Shown: one piece after another, positions 6,799-14,322 of the stretch | How the letters are laid out: the number at the start of each line of letters is the position of its first letter | How positions within the stretch are numbered: the first letter of the stretch is position 1 | Assembly: GCA_949291295.1 (NCBI GenBank) | Contig: CASEVE010000019.1 | Location: forward strand, 1-34,010 | DNA: 34,010 nt | From: an uncultured Olsenella sp. | Lineage (GTDB): Bacteria > Actinomycetota > Coriobacteriia > Coriobacteriales > Atopobiaceae | Reading direction: 5' to 3' | Notes under the pieces: generated by a model | What the model was told of the DNA's origin: nothing | The model's database searches: none | The model's input: only the letters and a program-made list of their open reading frames with translations | Position numbers and translations under genes: made by a program

Positions 6799-7943
6799 TC
6801 CGCGGCGATTGCGCGCACTGCTGCCACGGCGGCGTCGACCTCGCTCTCCGTGTTAAACCATCCGCAGCTCAGGCGCACGATGCCGCGCGCCTCCGTCCCT
6901 AGTGCGCGGTGCATGAGCGGCGCACAGTGGGCACCCGCCCGGCACGCGATCCCCCAACCGGAGGACAGCGCGTCTGCCATCTCCGCGGAATCTAGCCCGT
7001 CAACGTTCAACGCCACGATGGAGCCGCAGCGCTCGGGCGCCACGGGCCAGCCGCCGTAGATCGTCACGCCCGGCACGTCGCGCACGCCCTCGTAGAGTCG
7101 CCGTGCCAGCGCGTGCTCGCGTGCGCCCACCGCCACGGGCCCGCCGTTCTTCTCGATAAACGCAACGCCTGCCGCAAGGCCCGCCAGACCGTGCGCGTTG
7201 AGCGTCCCCGCCTCCAGCCGCGTGGGCCACTCCAGCGGGTGTCGGCGCTCAAAGGAGTGTACGCCGGAGCCGCCCTCGGCCCACGGCCGCACGTCAATGC
7301 CCTCGGCCACCGCCAGGCCGCCCGTGCCCTGCGGGCCCATGAGGCCCTTGTGCCCGGTGAAGCACACCACGTCGATGCCCATGGCTTCCATGTCCAGCGG
7401 CACCGCGCCCGCCGTCTGCGACGCGTCCACCAGGCAGAGCGCGCCCGCGGCATGCGCGATCTGGGCCACGCGGGCCACGTCCACGAGGTTGCCCGTCACG
7501 TTGGAGCCGTGCGTCACCGCAACGAGGCGCGTGCCCGGGCAGACCAGCCGCTCGAGCTCGTCCAAGTCGAGAAACCCGTGCGCGTCGCAGCCCGCGTACG
7601 TGACGTCGGCACCCCGCTCGTCCGCCAGACGCTCAAGCGGCCGCAGCACGGAGTTGTGCTCCAGCACTGTGGTGACCACGCGATCGCCCGGCCCCACCAG
7701 CCCAGACAGTGCCGCGTTGAGCGCCGCCGTGGAGTTGGCCGAGAAGCACACGTGGTCGGCGCGCGGACAGCCCAGGAGCGCCGCCACCGCCTCGCGGCAG
7801 CGCAGCACCACGCGGCCGGCGTCGAGCGCACCCGCAGACGCGCCGCGGCCCGCGTTTCCGAGCGAGCCCATCGCCGCCACGACGGCGTCCACGACCTCCT
7901 GCGGCTTGCGCATCGTCGTCGCCGCGTTGTCCAGGTAGATCAT
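6795..7943 (-). CDS. Class V aminotransferase: cysteine desulfurase / selenocysteine lyase family
   Basis: 382 residues. It starts MIYLDNAATTMRKP, has the PLP lysine in FTGHKGLMGPQ and the active-site cysteine in CRAGAHCAPLMH, the short loop form of group II (SufS/CsdB-like) enzymes. The reaction is removal of sulfur from cysteine or selenium from selenocysteine as an enzyme-bound persulfide or perselenide. Beside YedF and the DUF3343 carrier-like protein it most likely supplies sulfur or selenium to the molybdenum centre of the hydroxylase, rather than iron-sulfur clusters (inference from context). The ATG at 7941-7943 is chosen; a GTG three codons upstream is an alternative. It is the last gene of the yedF set. 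Confidence 0.87.
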   Translation of the reverse strand: MIYLDNAATTMRKPQEVVDAVVAAMGSLGNAGRGASAGALDAGRVVLRCREAVAALLGCPRADHVCFSANSTAALNAALSGLVGPGDRVVTTVLEHNSVLRPLERLADERGADVTYAGCDAHGFLDLDELERLVCPGTRLVAVTHGSNVTGNLVDVARVAQIAHAAGALCLVDASQTAGAVPLDMEAMGIDVVCFTGHKGLMGPQGTGGLAVAEGIDVRPWAEGGSGVHSFERRHPLEWPTRLEAGTLNAHGLAGLAAGVAFIEKNGGPVAVGAREHALARRLYEGVRDVPGVTIYGGWPVAPERCGSIVALNVDGLDSAEMADALSSGWGIACRAGAHCAPLMHRALGTEARGIVRLSCGWFNTESEVDAAVAAVRAIAAE

Positions 7944-7965
7944 CAACCCCACGTCCTTCTCGCTA

Positions 7966-7996
7966 ATGTTACGAAGGGACTGTCCCTTCGTAACAT
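7966..7996. repeat. REP-like palindrome over the DUF3343 stop codon
   Basis: A perfect palindrome with 15-bp arms (ATGTTACGAAGGGAC and its complement) around a central T at 7981. The TAA stop of the DUF3343 gene (7969-7971) lies inside it, so the palindrome encodes the protein's last eight residues. Confidence 0.9.
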
Positions 7997-8244
7997 CGGA
8001 ACTCGAGCAGCTCGATTATGGTCATGGCCTCGACGGGGACGCCGTCGGCGGCCAGCGCGGCCGCAAGCTCGTCGCGAGCCTCCGGCGCTGTCTTCCACGC
8101 CAGGCCGCAGCCAGCAGCGACCTCCCCGGGCACTGGGATCATCCGCCCGCCCAGGCCGCGCCGCTGGCAGCATTCCTCACACGACATCGCCGCCGCCGTG
8201 GTGGGAAACGTCACCACCAGAGACGGCACCCGCACACGCGCCAT
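7969..8244 (-). CDS. DUF3343 putative Se/S carrier-like protein
   Basis: 91 residues. The conserved core IPVPGEVAAGCGLAWKT (Cys in CGLA) is the hallmark of DUF3343, proposed to carry selenium or sulfur between a desulfurase and an acceptor. An extra CEECC cluster lies near residue 22. Its place between yedF (20 bp upstream) and the desulfurase gene fits such a shuttle. The natural C-terminus is probably replaced: the last residues, CYEGTVPS, are read from the inserted palindrome. The function is a family proposal, not proven. Confidence 0.78.
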   Translation of the reverse strand: MARVRVPSLVVTFPTTAAAMSCEECCQRRGLGGRMIPVPGEVAAGCGLAWKTAPEARDELAAALAADGVPVEAMTIIELLEFRCYEGTVPS

Positions 8245-8263
8245 CGTCCGTCGCCTGCCGACG

Positions 8264-8917
8264 CTACGGCCGCACCACGAGGCTCGCGCCCGTAAGCCGC
8301 TGCGCGATCACGTACATGTTGGTGACCTCGCCCACGGCCAGCGTGTCCGCGATGCCGTAATGGTCGAGGCAGGTCCCGCAGGTGAGCACCTCCACGCCGG
8401 AGGCCGCGAGGCCGCGCAGGTCGTCGAGGGCGGCCGAGCCCTCGCAGCTGAGGTGCGCGCCGCCGTTATAGAGCAGCACGGTCACGGGCAGCTCGTCGAG
8501 CTGCGTGAGCGAGTAGACGAAGCTCCCCATGAGCTTCCTGCCGAGCACGTCGTCGCCGGTGCCCATGCACTCGGAGGTGATGGCCACAACCACGCGGCGC
8601 GGCGCGGTCGACGCGCCCGGCGCACCCGGCTCGCCCGGCACCTCGCACGTCGCCGACTCGGCCTCAGCCTCGCTCACCCCGAGCGCCACGGACGTGGTCA
8701 CGGTCACGCGCCACTCCTTCTCGCCCAGCCGCTCGCTCGTCACCGAGCAGCCCTTGCCCTCGCCCATGCGCGTGAGGTTCTGCACCGCGATCTCATTGTC
8801 CACGAGGGTCTCGACCGCGCCCGGGCCGGCCAGCGCCGCGAGCGCCTTCAAGGTCCGCACCACGGGGATGGGGCACGCCTCGCCCCGCGCGTCAATCGTG
8901 AGCACCGTGTTTGCCAT
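8264..8917 (-). CDS. yedF: YedF, selenium metabolism protein (TusA-like plus DsrE-like)
   Basis: 217 residues. The N-terminal TusA/SirA-like domain has the EACPIPVVRTLKAL motif with the carrier cysteine. The C-terminal DsrE-like domain has LTCGTCLDHYG, the conserved two-cysteine loop of YedF. A Gly/Ala/Pro-rich segment joins them at about residues 90-105. The family is tied by genome context to selenium use, including selenium-dependent molybdenum hydroxylases, probably as a sulfur/selenium relay. The ATG at 8915-8917 has GAGGAGA 4 nt upstream. First gene of the yedF-DUF3343-desulfurase set, divergent from yqeC. Confidence 0.9.
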   Translation of the reverse strand: MANTVLTIDARGEACPIPVVRTLKALAALAGPGAVETLVDNEIAVQNLTRMGEGKGCSVTSERLGEKEWRVTVTTSVALGVSEAEAESATCEVPGEPGAPGASTAPRRVVVAITSECMGTGDDVLGRKLMGSFVYSLTQLDELPVTVLLYNGGAHLSCEGSAALDDLRGLAASGVEVLTCGTCLDHYGIADTLAVGEVTNMYVIAQRLTGASLVVRP

Positions 8918-8961
8918 GTTCTCTCCTCGCTCGTTTGCCTCGCTCGTTTGCCGAAAAAACG

Positions 8962-8975
8962 GTCTGCTAACCAGA
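8962..8975. promoter_or_regulatory. TCTG-N5-CAGA dyad in the yedF/yqeC intergenic region
   Basis: GTCTGCTAACCAGA matches 12 of 14 positions of the GTCTGATTACCAGA core upstream of ygeX (18446-18459). TCTG-N5-CAGA fits the T-N11-A form of LysR-type regulator sites. The repeat of this motif at two promoters of the same metabolic block suggests one shared regulator. That is inference. Confidence 0.5.
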
Positions 8976-8990
8976 AAAATTGTAATAGGG

Positions 8991-9014
8991 CGTTGTATTT
9001 TGAGAACTACAATG
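8991..9014. promoter_or_regulatory. Degenerate ModE-like operator between yedF and yqeC
   Basis: CGTTGTAT, N8, CTACAATG has the 24-bp layout of the site at 6649-6672. The left half matches CGTTATAT at 7 of 8 positions, the right half at 5 of 8. It lies 42 bp before the yqeC ATG. It is weaker than the first site but in the right place. Confidence 0.45.
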
Positions 9015-9055
9015 CGGCGGACGGTAGAACAGCGTCGAGGAGCATAAGGGAGGCA

Positions 9056-9721
9056 ATGGGCGTGACACTGGCAGCGGCACTCGGCGTGAGGCCCGGCGTG
9101 ACGTCGGTCATCGGCAGCGGCGGCAAGACGTCACTCCTGGCGGCGCTGGCACGGGAGCTTTCGGGCACGGTCGTGCTCGCCACCACGACGCACATCCTGC
9201 CATTTGAGGGCATGCCGCTGCTCGTCTCCCCCACCGCGTCTGACGTGCGCGCGGCGCTCTCGGAATCGCGCGTCATCTGTGTGGGTTCGCGTGACGAGAA
9301 GAACGGAAAGCTTGTGATGCCCAGCCTCGGTATTGACGCGCTGGCGTCCCTCGCCGACTACGTGCTCGTAGAGGCCGACGGGGCGCGACGCCTCCCCCTC
9401 AAGGCCCACGCCCCTTGGGAGCCCGTCATCCCCGCGCGCTCCAACCGCACGATCCTCGTGCTCGGAGCCTCCGGCCTCGGCCATCCCGTGAGCGAGAAGG
9501 TCCACCGCCCGGAGCTCTTCTGCCAGCTCGCAGGCTGCGCGCCGGGCGACCCAGCCACGCCGGAGCTCGTCGCCCGCGCCGCCAACGCCGAAGCTCTCGC
9601 CGACGTCGCCCTCGTCAACCAAGCAGACGTTGCCTACGAGAGCGCCTGCGACCTCGCCGCCCTTCTCGCCATCCCGGCGTTTGTGGGCAGCATACGCACC
9701 GGAACCGCAGGCGCGCCATAG
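9056..9721 (+). CDS. yqeC: YqeC, selenium-dependent hydroxylase accessory protein
   Basis: 221 residues. A P-loop near the N-terminus (VIGSGGKTSLLAALARE) is followed by TTTHILPF, the VLVEADGARRLPLKAHAPWEPVIP motif and ILVLGASGLG, all typical of the YqeC family. It is a putative NTP-dependent accessory protein with a phylogenetic profile matching selenium-dependent molybdenum hydroxylases; its exact biochemical step is not known. The ATG at 9056 has AAGGGAGG three bases upstream. It is divergent from yedF and followed by the XRE-regulator gene. Confidence 0.9.
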   Translation: MGVTLAAALGVRPGVTSVIGSGGKTSLLAALARELSGTVVLATTTHILPFEGMPLLVSPTASDVRAALSESRVICVGSRDEKNGKLVMPSLGIDALASLADYVLVEADGARRLPLKAHAPWEPVIPARSNRTILVLGASGLGHPVSEKVHRPELFCQLAGCAPGDPATPELVARAANAEALADVALVNQADVAYESACDLAALLAIPAFVGSIRTGTAGAP

Positions 9722-9765
9722 GCGTTCAAGACCGTCGGAGCGCCACCAAAACGCTGCGCAACCAA

Positions 9766-9784
9766 GCGCAACCCAAAGTTGCGC
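9766..9784. terminator. Small hairpin after yqeC
   Basis: GCGCAAC-CCAAA-GTTGCGC, a 7-bp stem with a 5-nt loop, 45 nt after the yqeC stop. The half-site GCGCAACC also occurs once more just upstream. There is no T-run, so termination would be weak; an operator for the downstream regulator gene is an alternative. Confidence 0.4.
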
Positions 9785-9795
9785 GATAGGTGCTG

Positions 9796-9822
9796 TTGTC
9801 AACCGTATCGGATTGCTATGGT
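9796..9822 (+). promoter_or_regulatory. Candidate promoter of the XRE-regulator gene
   Basis: TTGTCA (5 of 6 to TTGACA) and TATGGT (4 of 6 to TATAAT) are separated by 15 bp, slightly short, ending 31 bp before the ATG. Found by eye only. Confidence 0.35.
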
Positions 9823-9853
9823 TAAGCCACAAGCGACGCGGAAAGGAGTGCTC

Positions 9854-10228
9854 ATGAACGGCAGATTCTTTGGCATGGACCCGTCGGAGCTTTTCATGGT
9901 CCTTATCCTCCTGCTGCTGCAGGCCCTTCCGTGGATTCTCCTCGTGGTGCTGGCGATTCTCGCCATCCGCTGGTTCCTCCGCCAGGAGCGCGAGCGCAAG
10001 GACCCCGAGCGCGTGGCCGTGCGCCGCTCGCTTGGCGAGGTGCTGCGGTCCCATCGCGAGCGCTGCAAGATGACGCAGGAGCTTGTGGCCGAGAAGATCG
10101 GCGTGAGCAGGCAGGCAGTGTCGAAGTGGGAATCTGGCACCGCAGAGCCCAGCACGAGCAACCTCATCAAGGTTGCGCGCCTCTACGGCGTTGACCCCGC
10201 CGACCTTCTCCGCGAGGTAGAGGACTAA
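9854..10228 (+). CDS. Membrane-anchored XRE-family regulator
   Basis: 124 residues in an unusual order. One long hydrophobic segment at about residues 12-41 (FMVLILLLLQALPWILLVVL...) is followed by a charged stretch and a C-terminal helix-turn-helix. The HTH (MTQELVAEKIGVSRQAVSKWESGTAEPS) is a standard XRE/Cro type, with GVSRQAVSKWE as recognition region. The DNA-binding domain should face the cytoplasm. AAAGGAG lies 5 nt before the ATG. Its target is unknown; position after yqeC makes local regulation possible, but it has its own promoter candidate and a large terminator after it. Confidence 0.82.
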   Translation: MNGRFFGMDPSELFMVLILLLLQALPWILLVVLAILAIRWFLRQERERKDPERVAVRRSLGEVLRSHRERCKMTQELVAEKIGVSRQAVSKWESGTAEPSTSNLIKVARLYGVDPADLLREVED

Positions 10229-10322
10229 AACCGACCGTCAGCCGAGGACCAAAACGGCGGACGCCCGCCGACTTCCTACGCAGAAGCTCATTTCAGAATC
10301 GTTCACTGCGGACCAAACGCGC

Positions 10323-10397
10323 GCGGCCCGCCATGCTTCTAAGCGAGAGTTCTGAGCACAAGGTACGAACACTCTCGCATGAAGCGTGGCGGGCCGC
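10323..10397. terminator. Large two-stem hairpin between convergent genes
   Basis: Outer arms GCGGCCCGCCATGCTTC (10323-10339) and GAAGCGTGGCGGGCCGC (10381-10397) pair over 17 positions with one G-T mismatch. A small internal loop leads to inner arms GCGAGAGT (10343-10350) and ACTCTCGC (10371-10378) and a 20-nt loop. It lies between the XRE gene (ends 10228) and ridA (ends 10418). It lacks a clear T-run, so it may be a bidirectional terminator or a mobile palindromic element. Confidence 0.65.
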
Positions 10398-10417
10398 CCC
10401 CGCGCGTGAGGCCCTGC

Positions 10418-10804
10418 CTACAGGTAGGCCACGGCCTTGATCTCGACCTTGGCGGCCTTGGGCAGCGCGGCCACCTCAAAGGCGGCGCGGCTGGGGTACG
10501 GCGCGGTGAAGAACTCGCCGTAGACCTCGTTCATGGCGCCAAAGTCGGCGATGTCGTCGAGAAGAACGGTGACCTCGGCGACGTCTGCCATGGAGGCGCC
10601 GGCGGCCTCGAGGATGTTCTTGATGTTGGTCAGGCTCTGGCGGGTCTGGGCCTGGATGTCCTCGTCGGCGAACTCGCCGGTGGCCGGGTCGATCGGCAGC
10701 TGGCCGGACACGTGAATGGCCTTGGTGGCCGGGGCGGCCACGGCAGCGGAGTAGGGGCCGAGCGCCGCGGGCGCCTTGTCGGTAACGATTGCCTCGATTG
10801 CCAT
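10418..10804 (-). CDS. ridA: RidA family enamine/imine deaminase
   Basis: 128 residues, the normal size. Family features include GPYSAAV near the N-terminus, VSGQLPIDPATGE, TRQSLTNIKNILEAAG and the C-terminal PYPSRAAFEVAALPKAAKVEIKAVA with the conserved Arg. RidA hydrolyses reactive enamine/imine intermediates released by PLP enzymes, giving ketoacids and ammonia. The operon's YgeX is a PLP ammonia-lyase that produces just such a 2-aminoacrylate-type intermediate, so the functional link is direct. AAGGAGA lies five bases before the ATG. Last gene of the ygeX operon; a REP-like palindrome separates it from hyuA. Confidence 0.93.
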   Translation of the reverse strand: MAIEAIVTDKAPAALGPYSAAVAAPATKAIHVSGQLPIDPATGEFADEDIQAQTRQSLTNIKNILEAAGASMADVAEVTVLLDDIADFGAMNEVYGEFFTAPYPSRAAFEVAALPKAAKVEIKAVAYL

Positions 10805-10828
10805 GTTCTTCTCCTTATCAGTCTCGAA

Positions 10829-10859
10829 ATGATACGAAGGGACAGTCCCTTCGTATCAT
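10829..10859. repeat. REP-like palindrome over the hyuA stop codon
   Basis: Perfect 15-bp arms (ATGATACGAAGGGAC and complement) around a central A at 10844. The hyuA TGA (10856-10858) lies in its right edge, and the ridA ATG is 24 bp beyond its left edge. Confidence 0.9.
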
Positions 10860-12241
10860 CTTGCCACGTAATGGCCGGGGGTGGCTCCGGTGGGCTCGCC
10901 GTCGCGGGCCACGAGCTCGCCGCCCACGTAGACGAGGTGCGCGCGACCGTGCACCTCGAAGCCCTCCCACGGCGTGTAATCAACGGCCTGGTGCTGGGTC
11001 GCGGCACTGATGGTCCAGCGCGCGGCGGGGTCCCACACGCAGACGTCGGCGGCGGCGCCCACGGCAAGCCGTCCGCGCTCCGGCCACAGGCCGAAGGTGC
11101 GCGCCGGGCCCTCCGACAGCAGGCGGCAGAGCTCCTCGGGGCCGAGCTGGCCCTCAAAGGTCGTGGCCATCACGGCCGGGCGGTGCTCGATGCCGGGGCC
11201 GCCGTTGGGGATCTTGGTGAAGTTGCCGCCCAGCTCCGGACGGCCGCGGTCCTTCTGGCCGCGCAGGTTGAACGAACAGTGGTCCGTCGCGATGGAGTCG
11301 ACCTCGCCGGCGAGAACCGCCTCGCGAAGGGCGCGCACGTCCGACGGCTTGCGCAGCGGCGGGCTCATCACGTACTTGGCGCCCGCGAAGCCGTCATCGC
11401 CCGCCTCGAGGTAGCGCGTGTCGTCCAGCGTGAGGTACTGCGGGCAGGTCTCCACGTAGATGCCCCGCTGGTCGCGGGCCCGGGCGGCGCGCACGGCGAG
11501 AAGACCGAGCCTCGTGGACAGGTGCACCACGTTCACCTTGGCGCCCGCGATCTGCGCCAGGTAGAGCAGGCGGGAGACAGCGTCCGCCTCGGCCTCGGCC
11601 GGGCGGGAGAGCGGGTGCCCCTCCGGGCCCGTGATGCCCTCGGCGAGCACCTGACGCTGCAGCTCGTTCACCACGTCGCCGTTCTCGCAGTGCACGCAGA
11701 GCACCGCGTCCAGGTCGCGTACCGTCTCCAGGCAGCGCAGCGTCTCGGCGTCGGAGAGCCGCAGGTGGTCGTAGGCGAGGTAGGTCTTGAAGCTGCTCAC
11801 GCCCGCCTCGCGCATGCGGCGCATCTGGGCGGGGCTGTCCTCGCCCCACTCGGCGATGGCCATGTGGAAGCCGTAGTTTACCGTGCAACCGGCGCCGGAC
11901 GCCGCGCGGCGCTGCCACTCGGCCAGCGCCTCGTCCATCGTGACGCCGCGGTCGGCCGTAGCGTAGTCCACGATGCAGGTGGTGCCGCCGCAGGCCGCGG
12001 CGCGCGTGCCGGTCTCAAAGCTGTCGGCCGTCCAGTCCATACCGGTCCAGCACTGCAGGTGCGTGTGCGCGTCGATGAAGCCGGGAAAGACCCAGCAGCC
12101 CGTGACGTCCTCCACGACGTCCGTGAGCCCGGGCTCGATGTGCGGGGCAATCTCCGCGATCTTCTCGCCCTCCAGCGCGAGGTCTGCGCGACGCAGGCCA
12201 CCGGGCGTGACCAGCGTTCCGTTTGCGAGAATCCTCCTCAT
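10856..12241 (-). CDS. hyuA: Dihydropyrimidinase/D-hydantoinase family amidohydrolase
   Basis: 461 residues of the cyclic amidohydrolase superfamily. Metal-site residues are visible in order: FIDAHTHL (His-x-His), SSFKTYLAY (the carboxylated Lys), VHCEN (His), VVHLST (His) and SIATDHCSF (Asp). It opens cyclic amides such as hydantoins or dihydropyrimidines. It corresponds to HyuA/YgeZ of the E. coli yge locus, where a ring-opening step in purine breakdown is the likely role; the substrate here is inferred from context. The ATG at 12239-12241 (MRRILANGTLV) has GGAGG 5 nt upstream; an upstream in-frame start would add six residues. A palindrome supplies its stop codon. Confidence 0.9.
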   Translation of the reverse strand: MRRILANGTLVTPGGLRRADLALEGEKIAEIAPHIEPGLTDVVEDVTGCWVFPGFIDAHTHLQCWTGMDWTADSFETGTRAAACGGTTCIVDYATADRGVTMDEALAEWQRRAASGAGCTVNYGFHMAIAEWGEDSPAQMRRMREAGVSSFKTYLAYDHLRLSDAETLRCLETVRDLDAVLCVHCENGDVVNELQRQVLAEGITGPEGHPLSRPAEAEADAVSRLLYLAQIAGAKVNVVHLSTRLGLLAVRAARARDQRGIYVETCPQYLTLDDTRYLEAGDDGFAGAKYVMSPPLRKPSDVRALREAVLAGEVDSIATDHCSFNLRGQKDRGRPELGGNFTKIPNGGPGIEHRPAVMATTFEGQLGPEELCRLLSEGPARTFGLWPERGRLAVGAAADVCVWDPAARWTISAATQHQAVDYTPWEGFEVHGRAHLVYVGGELVARDGEPTGATPGHYVAR

Positions 12242-12259
12242 CGGCTCCTCCTCCCTCAA

Positions 12260-12334
12260 AACCTGACAAAGGTGACAGGGTAGTTTGTCAGGATTTCAAA
12301 ACCTGACAAACTACCCTGTCACCTTTGTCAGGTT
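12260..12334. repeat. Compound perfect inverted repeat between hyuA and mocA
   Basis: Two 33-bp arms (12260-12292 and 12302-12334) are perfect inverted copies separated by 9 nt. Each arm also has self-complementary ends (CCTGACAAA and TTTGTCAGG), so each can fold alone, while the two together form one long stem. The mocA TGA (12328-12330) lies in the right arm and the hyuA ribosome-binding site is 9 nt from the left arm. The sequence is unlike the GGGAC-type palindromes. Confidence 0.9.
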
Positions 12335-13272
12335 CTGTCGGACAGCACGGCTTCGAGACGGGCTAGGTCGTCGGGCGTGTCCACGTCGGCGAGCTCCCAC
12401 TCGCTCGTGGCCTCCACCAGGCGCACGCGACCCTCCAGCTCGGCGTGACCAGCGAGAAGAACGCGCCCTCCCATGTCGCCCTCCAGCCGCGCGAGCGCGC
12501 CGAGCGTGTCGTTTGGCCAGAGCACCGGGTTCGCCGCGCGCCCGTGCCAGCCCAGGCGCACGATCGCCGTGGGCTCGTGCGTAAGCGCAGCCACCATGGC
12601 GCGCACGCTCTTCTCGCTAAGAAGCGGCTGGTCGCCGGTCACAAAGAGGCAGCCGGCGCGGCGCCCCAGCGCCTCCAGGCCGGCACGCATCGTGTCGCTC
12701 TTGAGCGGGCCGTCCGCGCGAACGCAGCGCACGCCGAGCCGCTGGCACAGCTCCTCGACCGCGTCCCAGCGCGTCACCACCACAACGTCCAAGAGGTCCG
12801 CCGGCAGCACGGCGAGCGTGCGCTCGAGCACGGCCGTGCCGGCGAGCGGCGCCACGAGCTTCTCGCCCGGCTCGCCGCCAAAGCGCGCACCCTCGCCGGA
12901 CGCCATGACCACGCAGCCCAGGCTCGCCACGTCGGCAAAGCCCGAGAAGCACGTCTCGTAGGCGGCCGAGAGCGCCCAGCGGCTCGTGCGCTCGAACGCA
13001 CGGTAGCGCTCGATCAGCTCCCGGGCCTCGGCGGTGAGCTGGGACCCTCCTCCCCCGGATCCGCCCACCGTGCGCTCGGTGAGCGCGAAGCCAAAGGCGC
13101 GCTCCGCGTCGCGCACGAGGCGCGTGGCCTTGGTGTAGGCCATGCCCATGTCGATGGCCGCCGCACGCAGGCTCCCCAGCTCCCCCACGCGCTCCAGCAG
13201 GTCGACGGGGCCGGGCCCAAAGACCCGGTGCCCGTCGTCACCCAGAAGATATGCCCTGAGGTCAGGCCTCAT
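12328..13272 (-). CDS. mocA: ModE DNA-binding domain fused to MocA-like nucleotidyltransferase
   Basis: 314 residues with two domains. Residues about 15-100 are a ModE/LysR-type winged helix (RVGELGSLRAAAIDMGMAY, then the ModE hallmark GGSGGGGSQLTAEA). Residues about 115-310 are a MobA/MocA-like NTP transferase: VVMASGEGARFGG with the nucleotide-binding glycine loop, a conserved Lys (EKL), LFVTGDQPLLS and NPVLW. MocA makes molybdopterin cytosine dinucleotide, the cofactor of xanthine dehydrogenase-like hydroxylases. The fusion could couple cofactor synthesis to control of the ModE-type operator at 6649. Start is uncertain: the ATG at 13270-13272 has GGGGAGG only 1 nt upstream, and one five codons earlier abuts a REP-like palindrome. 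Sits between arcC and hyuA. Confidence 0.87.
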   Translation of the reverse strand: MRPDLRAYLLGDDGHRVFGPGPVDLLERVGELGSLRAAAIDMGMAYTKATRLVRDAERAFGFALTERTVGGSGGGGSQLTAEARELIERYRAFERTSRWALSAAYETCFSGFADVASLGCVVMASGEGARFGGEPGEKLVAPLAGTAVLERTLAVLPADLLDVVVVTRWDAVEELCQRLGVRCVRADGPLKSDTMRAGLEALGRRAGCLFVTGDQPLLSEKSVRAMVAALTHEPTAIVRLGWHGRAANPVLWPNDTLGALARLEGDMGGRVLLAGHAELEGRVRLVEATSEWELADVDTPDDLARLEAVLSDRT

Positions 13273-13285
13273 GCCTCCCCGTCCC

Positions 13286-13316
13286 ATGTGACAAAGGGAC
13301 AGTCCCTTTGTCACAT
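13286..13316. repeat. REP-like palindrome, first of a pair between arcC and mocA
   Basis: Perfect 15-bp arms (ATGTGACAAAGGGAC and complement) around a central A at 13301. It pairs with the copy at 13329; the centres are 41 bp apart and the central bases are opposite (A, T), as in inverted BIME-type pairs. Confidence 0.9.
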
Positions 13317-13328
13317 TTCGTTCTTGAT

Positions 13329-13355
13329 GTTACGAAGGGACTGTCCCTTCGTAAC
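13329..13355. repeat. REP-like palindrome, second of a pair, next to the arcC stop codon
   Basis: Perfect 13-bp arms (GTTACGAAGGGAC and complement) around a central T at 13342. The arcC TAG begins at the next base (13356-13358). Confidence 0.9.
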
Positions 13356-14297
13356 CTACCCACGTACGATGGTACCCGTCTTGCCGGCAATGCCGTCGGC
13401 AGCTCGCTCGAGGAGCGTAATCAGCGACGAGCGGCCGGCCCCGGACTGCGCAAACGCGAGCGCGGCCTGGACCTTGGGCAGCATCGAGCCGGGCGCGAAC
13501 TGGCCCTCGGCAACGTAGCGCTCCACGTCGGCGGGCGTGAGCTCGTCAAGCCACTGCTGGTCGGGCTTGCCAAAGTTCACGGCGACCTTTTCCACCGCGG
13601 TCAGAATCACCAGGAAATCGGCATCAAGCTGCTCGGCAAGGCGTGCCGCAGCAAAGTCCTTGTCGATGACCGCCGCGGCGCCCTTGAGGTGGTTGCCCTC
13701 GGTCTTGAACACGGGTATGCCGCCGCCACCGCAGGCCACCACCACGTGGTTGGTCTCCACGAGCGATCGAATGGTGTCCAGCTCAACGATGCCCACTGGC
13801 CTGGGCGAGGCCACCACGCGGCGGTACCCGCGCCCGGCGTCCTCCACCACCTCGTAGCCGCGCTCGGCGATCATGCGGTCGGCCTCCTCGCGCGTCATGA
13901 AGGCGCCGATCGGCTTGGTGGGGTTGGCGAACGCGGGGTCCTTCGGGTCCACCTCGACCTGCGTGAGCACGGTGGCCGCGCCCACGTCGATTCCGCGGTC
14001 GAGCATCTCCTCGCGCAGCGCGTTCTGCAGGTCGTAGCCAATGTAGCCCTGGCTCATGGCCACGCACACGGAGAGCGGGCACGGGATGTACTTCTCGGGG
14101 TTGGAGCGCGTGAGCTGCGTCATGGCCTCCTGGATCATGCCCACCTGCGGGCCGTTGCCGTGGGCCACCACGACTTCGTTCCCCTGCTCGATGAGGTCCA
14201 CGATCGCGCGCGCCGTATGCTTGACCGCCTCCATCTGCTCCGGCAGATTGTTACCCAGGGCGTTGCCACCGAGGGCGATGACGATTCTCTTAGACAT
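13356..14297 (-). CDS. arcC: Carbamate kinase
   Basis: 313 residues, the normal length. Signatures are IVIALGGNAL at the N-terminus, VVVAHGNGPQVG, VVASPRPVGIVE, VVVACGGGGIPV, DKDFAA and APGSMLPKVQAAL. It transfers phosphate from carbamoyl phosphate to ADP, giving ATP, ammonia and CO2. Next to the carbamoyltransferase-like ygeW it forms the energy-yielding end of the pathway: a carbamoyl group released during ring breakdown becomes ATP. The ATG at 14295-14297 has GAGAGGG nine bases upstream. The gap to ygeW holds a large hairpin. Confidence 0.95.
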   Translation of the reverse strand: MSKRIVIALGGNALGNNLPEQMEAVKHTARAIVDLIEQGNEVVVAHGNGPQVGMIQEAMTQLTRSNPEKYIPCPLSVCVAMSQGYIGYDLQNALREEMLDRGIDVGAATVLTQVEVDPKDPAFANPTKPIGAFMTREEADRMIAERGYEVVEDAGRGYRRVVASPRPVGIVELDTIRSLVETNHVVVACGGGGIPVFKTEGNHLKGAAAVIDKDFAAARLAEQLDADFLVILTAVEKVAVNFGKPDQQWLDELTPADVERYVAEGQFAPGSMLPKVQAALAFAQSGAGRSSLITLLERAADGIAGKTGTIVRG

Positions 14298-14322
14298 TTG
14301 ATGCCCTCTCAACGTAACGGCG

